NCBI GenBank assembly: GCA_024278415.1
Contig: JAJRTI010000360.1
Span: forward strand, 1 to 13,135
DNA: 13,135 nucleotides
DNA from: Planctomycetota bacterium
Lineage (GTDB): Bacteria; Planctomycetota; Brocadiia; JAJRTI01
Reading direction: 5' to 3'
In this document: positions 7,858 through 13,135 of the stretch, in pieces
How the letters are laid out: each line of letters begins with the position of its first letter
Position numbering within the stretch: the stretch's first letter is position 1
The notes under the pieces: generated by a model
The model's input: the letters and a program-made list of their open reading frames with translations, nothing else
The model's database searches: none
Told to the model about the DNA's origin: nothing
Translations under genes and position numbers: made by a program

Positions 7858-8017
7858 AGTGCGGTGGCTTGACACCGCTTTGGCTTCTGCGCACGGGGTT
7901 ATGACTGGTGCTGGACGTTCGTGGCCAGTTGGGGGCGCACCACGAACGGCTCGCGCGTGTGCGGATGCAAAGCAGCGCTACGCGCTGCCAGCCAAAGCGC
8001 CGTCGAGCCGGCGCACT
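7858..8017. repeat. 160-bp palindromic (REP/MITE-like) element with hairpin arms
   Basis: The left arm (7858-7885) and the reverse complement of the right arm (7990-8017) agree at 23 of 28 positions; the inner 10 bp (7876-7885 with 7990-7999) are perfect. Each arm is itself a hairpin: GCGGTG-GCTTGA-CACCGC (7861-7878) on the left, and GCGCCG-GCTCGA-CGGCGC on the complement of the right. Four of the five differences occur as pairs that keep the stems (GT with AC against CC with GG). The core adds a perfect 9-bp stem (7916-7924 with 7940-7948) and a perfect 7-bp, 3-nt-loop hairpin (7972-7988). No transposase is present. From memory, the translations CGGLTPLW (plus) and QSGVKPPH (minus) from the left arm resemble many tiny hypothetical proteins in Verrucomicrobiota/Planctomycetota-like genomes, as expected of a dispersed repeat. 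A search would settle this. Confidence 0.65.
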
Positions 8018-8031
8018 CCATCTTGCCCGCG

Positions 8032-8061
8032 TTGACTCGCCATTCCGCGGCGTGCTACAAT
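8032..8061 (+). promoter_or_regulatory. promoter of the rsmD operon
   Basis: -35 TTGACT (8032-8037) and -10 TACAAT (8056-8061) are separated by 18 bp (8038-8055). Transcription should start near 8068, giving a 5' leader of about 48 nt that is very poor in G and contains ACCGACAAC twice (8074-8082 and 8095-8103). This placement rules out the longer rsmD reading frame that opens at 7921. Confidence 0.7.
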
Positions 8062-8115
8062 CCGGCGACGACAACCGACAACGGAACACCAAACACCGAC
8101 AACCATCTGGACCGC

Positions 8116-8685
8116 ATGCGCGTTATTTCCGGCACAGCCAAGGGCTCGCCACTATTTGCCGCCAAAGGCATGCACGTGCGGCCGACGCTGGATCGGGTCA
8201 AGACGGCCATGTTCAACTTGCTCGTGGACCGCGTGGATGGCGCCGCCGTGCTGGACGTGTTCAGCGGGAGCGGCGCGCTGGGTATCGAGGCCCTGAGCCG
8301 CGGCGCCGCGTCTTGCGTGTTCGTCGAGAAGGCCAAGTCTTGCCTCGACGCGATCCACTCGAACCTCGAGCGCACGCACCTGGCCGACCGGGCCCGCGTG
8401 TTGCGCGGCGACGTGTTCAGGATCGTGCGCCGGCTGCCGAAAGGCTTGCCCTTCAACCTGGTGCTGTGCGCTCCGCCCTACAAGATCGTCGATGACCTGC
8501 CAACTCGCCGCCGGCTGTGGCAATGGCTGACCAAGCTGATGACGAGCGATGCGGTCTCAGATGACGTCCTCTTCGTCTTGGAGCACCGGCGCCAGCCGGG
8601 TGCGCTTGCGTTTCCCGACGACGTGCGCGTGACGGACACGCGCACGTACGGCGACACGACCCTCTCATTCCTTGTGAGGAACTGA
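8116..8685 (+). CDS. rsmD: RsmD family 16S rRNA (guanine-N2)-methyltransferase, altered catalytic motif
   Basis: RsmD methylates G966 (E. coli numbering) of 16S rRNA, using S-adenosylmethionine. The protein has 189 residues, normal for the family. It opens with the typical MRVISGTAKG, continues with RPTLDRVKTAMFNLL (22-36) and has the SAM-binding motif VLDVFSGSGALGIEALSRGA (45-64). Motif IV, normally (D/N)PP(F/Y), reads CAPPY (118-122), with Ala119 in place of the acidic or amide residue that contacts the target base. ATG 8116 is chosen because homology begins there and because the promoter lies just upstream; no Shine-Dalgarno is evident in the CA-rich leader. The gene begins a rightward operon, and its stop is 2 bp from the next start. 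The fold is clear; activity is uncertain because of motif IV. Confidence 0.9.
   Translation: MRVISGTAKGSPLFAAKGMHVRPTLDRVKTAMFNLLVDRVDGAAVLDVFSGSGALGIEALSRGAASCVFVEKAKSCLDAIHSNLERTHLADRARVLRGDVFRIVRRLPKGLPFNLVLCAPPYKIVDDLPTRRRLWQWLTKLMTSDAVSDDVLFVLEHRRQPGALAFPDDVRVTDTRTYGDTTLSFLVRN
8676..8680 (+). promoter_or_regulatory. ribosome binding site fixing the TTG start of the DUF58 gene
   Basis: GAGGA inside the last codons of rsmD lies 7 nt before TTG 8688. It supports this rare start codon, because no in-frame ATG or GTG is nearby and the family's N-terminal sequence begins here. Confidence 0.7.
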
Positions 8686-8687
8686 CC

Positions 8688-9593
8688 TTGGCTAAGGAGG
8701 GTGCTGGCTACAAGTATGTCGAGCCCGAGGCCATTGCGCGGCTGTCCCGGTTCAATCTCGTGGCCAAGACCGTGGTCGAGGGCTTCATCACCGGGCTCCA
8801 CCGCTCGCCGTTCCACGGGTTCAGCGTCGAGTTCGCCGAGCACAGGGAGTACGTCCCGGGGGACAACATACGCAATATCGATTGGAAGGCGCTGGCCAAG
8901 ACGGACCGCTACTACGTGAAGCTCTACGAGGAAGAGACCAACCTCAAGGCCTGGGTCATCATCGACACGAGCGCGTCCATGTCCTACAAGTCGGGCGAGG
9001 GGCTGAGCAAGCTCGACTACGCCTGCTACCTCGGCGCGTCGCTCGCATACCTCATGGTGCGGCAGGCCGACTCGGTGGGCATGATCACGTTCGACGAAGA
9101 CGTGAACCTGTTCATCCCGGCCGGCAGCACGCCGTCGCACTTGAACCTGATGCTGGATCGCATGGAGGCCATCGAGCCGGGCAAGCAAACCAACATCAGC
9201 CACACCTTCCACAACCTCGCGGAGCACATCAAGCGCCGCGGGCTGATCATTGTCATCTCGGACCTCTTCGACGACCCCAAGGAGGTCATGCGGGGGCTGA
9301 GCCACTTCCGGCACAAGCGCCACGAGGTGCTGCTGTTCCACGTGTTCGACCAGGCGGAGATTGATTTCCCGTTCCAGCAGCTTGCGGACTTCGTGGACAT
9401 GGAGACGAACCAGCGGCTCCAAGTCGATCCGCGCTACGTGCGCGAGGAGTACATCCGGCAGATCAACGCGTTCATGGACCAGTACCGCAAAGATTGCTCT
9501 GAGATGAAAATCGAGTATTGCGCGACACACACCGGCGTGCCGTACGATACGATGCTCACCGAGTATTTGGGCCGAAGGGCGAGGATGCGCTGA
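8688..9593 (+). CDS. DUF58 domain protein with vWA-like MIDAS
   Basis: DUF58 proteins usually accompany MoxR AAA+ ATPases and membrane vWA proteins in operons tied to envelope integrity, stress or metalloprotein maturation; the biochemical role is poorly known. The protein has 301 residues, typical of the short soluble form; no transmembrane segment is visible. It has the DUF58 signature VEFAEHREYVPGDNIRNIDW (47-66) and a metal-site motif DTSASMS (93-99, DxSxS). The vWA-type fold continues to RGLIIVISDLFDD. Translation begins at TTG 8688, supported by GAGGA 7 nt upstream. Its stop overlaps the next gene's start (TGATG), so the two are probably translationally coupled and their products may act together. 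The expected moxR gene is not adjacent; rsmD occupies its place. Confidence 0.9.
   Translation: MAKEGAGYKYVEPEAIARLSRFNLVAKTVVEGFITGLHRSPFHGFSVEFAEHREYVPGDNIRNIDWKALAKTDRYYVKLYEEETNLKAWVIIDTSASMSYKSGEGLSKLDYACYLGASLAYLMVRQADSVGMITFDEDVNLFIPAGSTPSHLNLMLDRMEAIEPGKQTNISHTFHNLAEHIKRRGLIIVISDLFDDPKEVMRGLSHFRHKRHEVLLFHVFDQAEIDFPFQQLADFVDMETNQRLQVDPRYVREEYIRQINAFMDQYRKDCSEMKIEYCATHTGVPYDTMLTEYLGRRARMR
9581..9585 (+). promoter_or_regulatory. ribosome binding site of the BatA-like gene
   Basis: GAGGA lies 7 nt before ATG 9593, inside the end of the DUF58 gene. It selects this ATG over the frame's earlier ATG at 9518 and over ATG 9602. Confidence 0.7.
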
Positions 9594-11842
9594 TGGGCTT
9601 CATGGCCCCATTGATGCTGTTCGGCCTCGCGGCTGCGGCCATTCCGGTGGTCTTGCACATGATCTACCGGAAGAAGGCCCCGCGGATTTTGTTTAGCACG
9701 ATCCGCTTCCTGAAGATCTCGGTCGAGCGGACCGCACATCGGCAGCGGCTCCAGGACATGATCCTGCTGTTGCTGCGCTGCTTGTTGTTCGGCCTGCTGG
9801 CTCTGGCCTTGGCCAAGCCGTTCATCGGCGGGATGTTTCGTTGGGGCGCGGCGAGCACGAACGTGGTGCTCGTCATCGATAACAGCTACAGCATGGGCTG
9901 CGTGCACGAGGGCCGCACGCGCTACGCGAAAGCCAAGGAGGCCGCGCAAGCGATCATCAAAGGCCTCAATCCGCAGGACAAGGCGGCCTTGATTTTCACG
10001 TGCGGCCGCGAGAGCCGCAGCGCAGTGAAGGCCGAGGATGAGGGCGAGGCCGCGGCATGGGCCAAGTACCGCACGCTCAGCTCCGACCTCGATGGCATCA
10101 ACCAAGCCATCGGCAGCAGCCAGGTCTCCAACGAGCGCAGCAACATCCTTTGGTCGCTGAACAACGCGTTCGAGGTCCTCGCGGAATCGACCGATCCCAA
10201 CAAGGAGATCTACGTCCTCACCGACATGCAGGCGCTGAGTTGGAAGCAGTCGGCCAAGGCCGCGCAGGAAAAGGTCGCCCCCAGCGGACGCACGCCCATC
10301 GTGATCGTGGACTGTGGCCGGCAGGACTACCGCAACCTCGCGATCACGCAGGTCGCGGTGCGCGCCAAGGGCATGGCCGTGGGCGTGCCGGTTGTGATCG
10401 AAGCCAAGGTGCTCAACGCGTCCGCCACCATGCAGAGCACGTCCGTGTCGCTGCACATCGACAACGAGAAGAAGCAGTGGCGATCGGTGGACGTGGAGCC
10501 TGGCGCGACGGCCGTCGTGTCCTTCCAATACACCTTCGACCACTCCGGCACGCAGACGGGTTTCGTCTCGCTCGATACCGACGATTCGCTGTCGGCCGAC
10601 AACCGGCGCACCTTCATGGTCGACGTGGTCGAGCGCATCAAGGTGCTCATCGTCAGCGAGAAGCGGTCGGTCATCGAGTTTCTGGACGAGGGCTTCTACC
10701 TCGCGAACGCGCTGGATCCGTTCCGAAAGAATCCGGCCGAGACCCAATCGGTCATCAATCCCATCGAGTGCACGCGAGCGGAGCTGACGGACAAAAAGCT
10801 GACCGACTACGCGGTCGTCTTCCTCATGAATCTGGCCAAGGCGCTGCCGACCGAGGCGCGGCTCCTGGCGCAGTATGTCGCCGGCGGGGGCCACGTGGTC
10901 ATCTTCCTTGGCGATCTCGTGCAGCCGGACAGTTACCAGCAAAACCTGCTGGATATGCCGGGGCTGATCCGGGACGAGGGCGGGTTCCTGCCCGCGACGC
11001 TTCAAGCGCCGCAAGGCGACGCAGAGCGCAAGGACCAGGCCGTGTCGCTTGCCGACGTGGACACGAGCCATCCCATCTTCCAGAGCTTCCGCGGGCTCCC
11101 GCCGTCGTTTTACGAGCATGTCAAGATCTACCGCTACTTCCCGATCGATGTGCCGCAGGGCTCGCCGACGCTTGTGCTCGCGTCCATGGACAACGGCTGG
11201 CCGTTTCTCGTGGAGAAAAGATTCGGACGGGGCAGCGTGCTCATGTGCTGCACGAGTGGGAGCAGCAAGTGGACGAACCTGCCCGTCACGAAGTTCTTCC
11301 TGCCTATGGTGCACCAGATCGTGTATCACCTGGCCGGCGACAAAGAGGAGCGGGGCGAGTACACGGCCGGAAGCCCGGTGCGCTTCACCCTCCCGCGCGC
11401 AGGCATCGACGTGAAGATCACGGTGACCGATCCCGAGGGCCGCGTGCGCGTCATGCGGTCTGACCCGGATAGCGACACCGCGGTGATGATCTACGACGAG
11501 ACGCACGCGGCCGGCGTGTACTACTACAAGCCCGACAAGGACGTGGGCGACATCCACGCCGGCGTGTTCGTCGTGAACCCCGACCCCCAGGAAGGCGACC
11601 TGAAGGCCATCGACAAGGCCACCGCCAAGTCCATGATCGCGTCGGAGCGCGTCTTCTTCGTGTCGGACGTGAGCGAACTCGACGCGGTCGTGCAGCGCGT
11701 GCGCGAGGGCATCCAGCTTTGGAACATCCTGCTCTTCGTGGTGCTTGGCATCGCGATCGCCGAGTGCTTCTTGGCGAACAAGAAGAAGCCGAAAGGCGGC
11801 GTGCGCATGGTCGGCGTGGCCGGGCAAGCGCAGCCGAGGTGA
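9593..11842 (+). CDS. BatA-like membrane protein: aerotolerance N-terminal domain, vWA domain, amidotransferase-like fold
   Basis: 749 residues. The N-terminal region (1-77) matches the BatA/aerotolerance-regulator family: hydrophobic segment (about 4-24), the basic stretch YRKKAPRILFSTIRFLK, and a second helix (about 55-75). A vWA domain follows with MIDAS DNSYS (96-100) and EIYVLTDMQALSW. The middle section is beta-rich and probably extracytoplasmic. From about residue 346 (IKVLIVSEK) to AGGGHVVIFLGD (430-441) it resembles the class I glutamine-amidotransferase-like fold found in large proteins of this type; I see no catalytic triad. A last helix (about 710-727, WNILLFVVLGIAIAECFL) and the basic tail KKKPK anchor the C terminus on the inside. 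It starts inside the DUF58 stop codon (TGATG). Likely role: membrane partner of the DUF58 protein, sensing or assembling envelope components. The exact function is unknown. Confidence 0.88.
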   Translation: MGFMAPLMLFGLAAAAIPVVLHMIYRKKAPRILFSTIRFLKISVERTAHRQRLQDMILLLLRCLLFGLLALALAKPFIGGMFRWGAASTNVVLVIDNSYSMGCVHEGRTRYAKAKEAAQAIIKGLNPQDKAALIFTCGRESRSAVKAEDEGEAAAWAKYRTLSSDLDGINQAIGSSQVSNERSNILWSLNNAFEVLAESTDPNKEIYVLTDMQALSWKQSAKAAQEKVAPSGRTPIVIVDCGRQDYRNLAITQVAVRAKGMAVGVPVVIEAKVLNASATMQSTSVSLHIDNEKKQWRSVDVEPGATAVVSFQYTFDHSGTQTGFVSLDTDDSLSADNRRTFMVDVVERIKVLIVSEKRSVIEFLDEGFYLANALDPFRKNPAETQSVINPIECTRAELTDKKLTDYAVVFLMNLAKALPTEARLLAQYVAGGGHVVIFLGDLVQPDSYQQNLLDMPGLIRDEGGFLPATLQAPQGDAERKDQAVSLADVDTSHPIFQSFRGLPPSFYEHVKIYRYFPIDVPQGSPTLVLASMDNGWPFLVEKRFGRGSVLMCCTSGSSKWTNLPVTKFFLPMVHQIVYHLAGDKEERGEYTAGSPVRFTLPRAGIDVKITVTDPEGRVRVMRSDPDSDTAVMIYDETHAAGVYYYKPDKDVGDIHAGVFVVNPDPQEGDLKAIDKATAKSMIASERVFFVSDVSELDAVVQRVREGIQLWNILLFVVLGIAIAECFLANKKKPKGGVRMVGVAGQAQPR

Positions 11843-11852
11843 GGAACGCAAC

Positions 11853-11883
11853 CCGCCGAACGGCGGACGCAAAGGCGCAAAGG
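11853..11883. repeat. intergenic hairpin plus tandem octamer before ispE
   Basis: CCGCC-GAAC-GGCGG (11853-11866) is a perfect 5-bp hairpin. CGCAAAGG follows twice in tandem (11868-11883). The 50-bp spacer has no promoter or T-tract, so ispE is probably read through from upstream. The hairpin could act as a processing or attenuation point. AAAGGG at 11880-11884 is the only, weak, ribosome-site candidate for ispE. Confidence 0.45.
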
Positions 11884-11892
11884 GCTGGCCAC

Positions 11893-12765
11893 ATGGCGCA
11901 GCAAGGCAACACCATCACGCGCCGCTCCTTCGCCAAGCTCAACCTTTTCCTCGAAGTGCTCGGCAAGCGGCCCGACGGGTACCACGAAATCGCCACGGTC
12001 ATGCAGCGCATCTCGCTGTACGACGCGCTGGCGTTCGAACGCGCGGACGCGGGGATCGAAATCTCGTGCACCGACCCCAGCGTTCCGGTCGACGAGCGGA
12101 ACCTCGTGTGGCGCGCGGTGGAGGCCGTGCGAGTGCGGGTCGGGGGGCAGTGGGGGTGCCGAGTCCACATCGAGAAGCACATCCCCGCAGGCGCGGGCCT
12201 CGGCGGGGGCAGCAGCAACGCGGCCACGACGCTCGTGGCGCTGAACGAGTTGTTCGAGCTTGGGCTGAGCCTCGAAGACTTGGCCGAGCTTGCGGCCGGC
12301 ATCGGCTCGGATGTGGCGTTCTTCTTGAATGGCCCCGCTGCCTTTTGCCGCGGGCGCGGCGAGATCGTCGAGCCCTTGGCGTGCCCGGCAGCGCTGCACT
12401 ACGTCCTGCTCATGCCCGGCTTGCACGTGTCCACAGCGGAGGTGTACGGCCGCGTGACAGGAACCTTGACCCCATGCCATAAAGATGCTACCGTTTTGAC
12501 CACAGCGCTGCTCCACGGCGATGCCGAGGAGCTTGGAGCGCAGTTGTTCAATCGGCTTCAACCCCCAGCGTTTGCCATGCACCCCAAGTTGGCACAATAC
12601 CGAGCGACTATGGCCGAGCTTGGCGCCTGTGGCGCGCTCATGTCCGGCAGCGGTTCGACGCTGTTCGCGCTCTGCCGAGATGCGCGCCACGCGCGCACGC
12701 TCGCGGCCGCGCTTGAGACCAAGGACTGGGGAGAAGTACTCGTAGTCGTAGGCGACACCTCCTGA
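11893..12765 (+). CDS. ispE: 4-diphosphocytidyl-2-C-methyl-D-erythritol kinase
   Basis: IspE is the GHMP-family kinase that phosphorylates CDP-methylerythritol with ATP, the fourth step of the MEP pathway to isoprenoid precursors, in the cytoplasm. The 290 residues are typical. The substrate-site motif AKLNLFLEVLGKRPDGYHEI (14-33) includes Lys15 and His31. The ATP loop is PAGAGLGGGSSNAA (98-111). Asp140 in GSDVAFFL (138-145) corresponds to the catalytic aspartate. The third GHMP motif is MSGSGSTLFAL (250-260). All key residues are present, so it should be active. ATG 11893 places Lys15 close to the usual distance from the N terminus; earlier in-frame codons overlap the upstream gene. It is the last gene of the rightward operon, 50 bp after the BatA-like gene, and an intrinsic terminator follows 40 bp later. 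Other MEP-pathway genes are not in the window. Confidence 0.96.
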   Translation: MAQQGNTITRRSFAKLNLFLEVLGKRPDGYHEIATVMQRISLYDALAFERADAGIEISCTDPSVPVDERNLVWRAVEAVRVRVGGQWGCRVHIEKHIPAGAGLGGGSSNAATTLVALNELFELGLSLEDLAELAAGIGSDVAFFLNGPAAFCRGRGEIVEPLACPAALHYVLLMPGLHVSTAEVYGRVTGTLTPCHKDATVLTTALLHGDAEELGAQLFNRLQPPAFAMHPKLAQYRATMAELGACGALMSGSGSTLFALCRDARHARTLAAALETKDWGEVLVVVGDTS

Positions 12766-12805
12766 GTGTCTGCTGTCGGCTCTGACATACCAAACGGCCC
12801 AGCAG

Positions 12806-12829
12806 ACCGCCCCCGAGAGGGCGGTTTTG
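12806..12829 (+). terminator. intrinsic terminator after ispE
   Basis: ACCGCCC (12806-12812) pairs with GGGCGGT (12819-12825) across a 6-nt loop CCGAGA, followed by TTTTGTGTT. It ends the rsmD-DUF58-batA-ispE transcript 40 bp past the ispE stop. Confidence 0.85.
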
Positions 12830-12869
12830 TGTTCCATGGGCTTAGCAACCCGTCACCAAGGGGATCATG

Positions 12870-12884
12870 GACTAGTGTCGCGTC
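12870..12884 (-). repeat. 15-bp repeat, inverted copy of 2901-2915
   Basis: GACTAGTGTCGCGTC, the exact reverse complement of 2901-2915. It sits 45 bp after the ispE terminator hairpin and just before a run of hairpins, so it may mark the edge of a repeat unit. Confidence 0.4.
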
Positions 12885-12899
12885 CCGCAAGTTCGTTTA

Positions 12900-12922
12900 C
12901 CCAATCTGGCGCACAGGTTGGG
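12900..12922. repeat. 9-bp hairpin (one G-T pair)
   Basis: CCCAATCTG (12900-12908) pairs with CAGGTTGGG (12914-12922) across a 5-nt loop. There is no T-tract, so it is not a terminator. Confidence 0.55.
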
Positions 12923-13023
12923 CAATACCTGCCAATTCTGTCTGCCGCGACCCTCGGTGGGTGCATCCCCTGCCCGGGGTCCGGCGCCTCATGCCGCTAC
13001 GCCGTAGGCGTTATACCCCAAAG

Positions 13024-13052
13024 CCCAGGGTTAAGCGTAGCGCAACCCTGGG
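13024..13052. repeat. 9-bp perfect hairpin, 11-nt loop
   Basis: CCCAGGGTT (13024-13032) and AACCCTGGG (13044-13052) flank AAGCGTAGCGC. From memory, very similar CCCAGGGTT/AACCCTGGG hairpins recur in intergenic repeats of planctomycete-like genomes; this is recollection and was not searched. Confidence 0.6.
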
Positions 13053-13077
13053 AAACCCAGGCCCACCCGACCACCCA

Positions 13078-13095
13078 AAACCCCGAATGGGGTTT
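13078..13095. repeat. 7-bp perfect hairpin, 4-nt loop
   Basis: AAACCCC (13078-13084) and GGGGTTT (13089-13095) flank GAAT. It lies 25 bp after the 13024-13052 hairpin, so the two may form one repeat unit. Only three T residues follow the stem's G run, so terminator activity is doubtful. Confidence 0.5.
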
Positions 13096-13135
13096 CACAG
13101 GAGTTCGCGTTTCCAAGGAGCAAGGAGCTTCGGCG

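Larger units (their letters stand above)
7692..8115. other. divergent intergenic region between fusion gene and rsmD
   Basis: This 424-bp spacer holds a leftward promoter (7715-7743), a possible second rightward promoter (7763-7790), a 10-bp palindrome CGAAGCTTCG (7807-7816), the 160-bp palindromic element (7858-8017) and the rsmD promoter (8032-8061). A 33-codon frame at 7803-7904 runs into the palindromic element and is not credible as a gene. Confidence 0.7.
12826..13135. other. gene-free right end with a cluster of hairpins
   Basis: No frame here resembles a protein. The stretch carries the inverted copy of the 15-bp repeat (12870-12884) and three hairpins: 12900-12922, 13024-13052 and 13078-13095. 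The spacing of palindromes and lack of coding features suggest intergenic repeat DNA. It is cut by the window edge. Confidence 0.55.

Noticed and set aside
7803..7904. 33-codon frame with the CGGLTPLW peptide
   Set aside because: Its second half is the left arm of the palindromic element, and such peptides arise from translating the repeat. It also starts within a few bases of the predicted transcript start.
7921..8115. Upstream extension of rsmD by 65 codons
   Set aside because: It begins inside the palindromic element and upstream of the rsmD promoter, and RsmD homology starts exactly at ATG 8116.
9434..11872. Very long minus-strand open frame (812 codons) opposite the BatA-like gene
   Set aside because: It is a shadow of the plus-strand gene in GC-rich DNA: its translation is His/Arg/Asp/Leu-rich with no domain, while the plus strand encodes clear BatA, vWA and membrane features.
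11524..12837. Minus-strand open frame of 437 codons opposite ispE
   Set aside because: IspE motifs on the plus strand are complete; this frame also crosses the terminator and the end of the upstream gene without any domain.
1..13135. CRISPR array, tRNA or rRNA genes, transposase or integrase genes
   Set aside because: No regularly spaced direct repeats, no cloverleaf with a GGTTCGAATCC-type arm, no rRNA core sequence and no transposase or integrase domain were found.

Overview
The window is GC-rich bacterial chromosome with ordinary long genes, short intergenic spacers inside operons, and three longer gene-free stretches rich in inverted repeats. No rRNA, tRNA or ribosomal-protein marker is present, so the lineage cannot be fixed. 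A membrane-anchored kinase-like/TPR/FGE-sulfatase-like fusion, a DUF58 plus BatA-type vWA pair, and palindromic repeat clutter between genes together suggest Planctomycetota, Verrucomicrobiota or a related deep-branching phylum. This is inference from gene style only.

Left part, minus strand (1-7743): comEC (DNA-uptake channel) runs off the left edge. An 828-bp gene-free region (2332-3159) separates it from a two-gene unit transcribed leftward: a 1084-residue fusion protein, then larA (nickel-pincer lactate racemase family) starting 5 bp after its stop. A near-consensus sigma70-type promoter (TTGACT, 17 bp, TAAAAT; 7715-7743) drives this unit. The fusion protein is the most unusual gene. Its kinase domain lacks the beta3 lysine and a DFG motif, and its C-terminal FGE-like domain lacks the catalytic cysteines, so both enzyme folds look non-catalytic on either side of a transmembrane helix and about nine TPR-like repeats.

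Divergent spacer (7692-8115): it holds the leftward promoter and a second strong promoter facing right (TTGACT, 18 bp, TACAAT; 8032-8061). Between them lies a 160-bp palindromic element (7858-8017). Its two 28-bp arms are imperfect inverted copies that can each fold into a small hairpin, and the arms differ by paired, compensating changes.

Right part, plus strand (8116-12825): a compact operon rsmD, DUF58 gene, BatA-like vWA gene, ispE. rsmD and the DUF58 gene are 2 bp apart, the DUF58 and vWA genes overlap by 1 bp, and an intrinsic terminator follows ispE. It mixes rRNA methylation, isoprenoid synthesis (MEP pathway) and a cell-envelope-type vWA pair. No MoxR ATPase is adjacent, although MoxR is the usual partner of DUF58/vWA pairs.

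Right end (12826-13135): no gene; a cluster of perfect or near-perfect hairpins that looks like intergenic repeat DNA. It contains a 15-bp sequence found inverted at 2901-2915.
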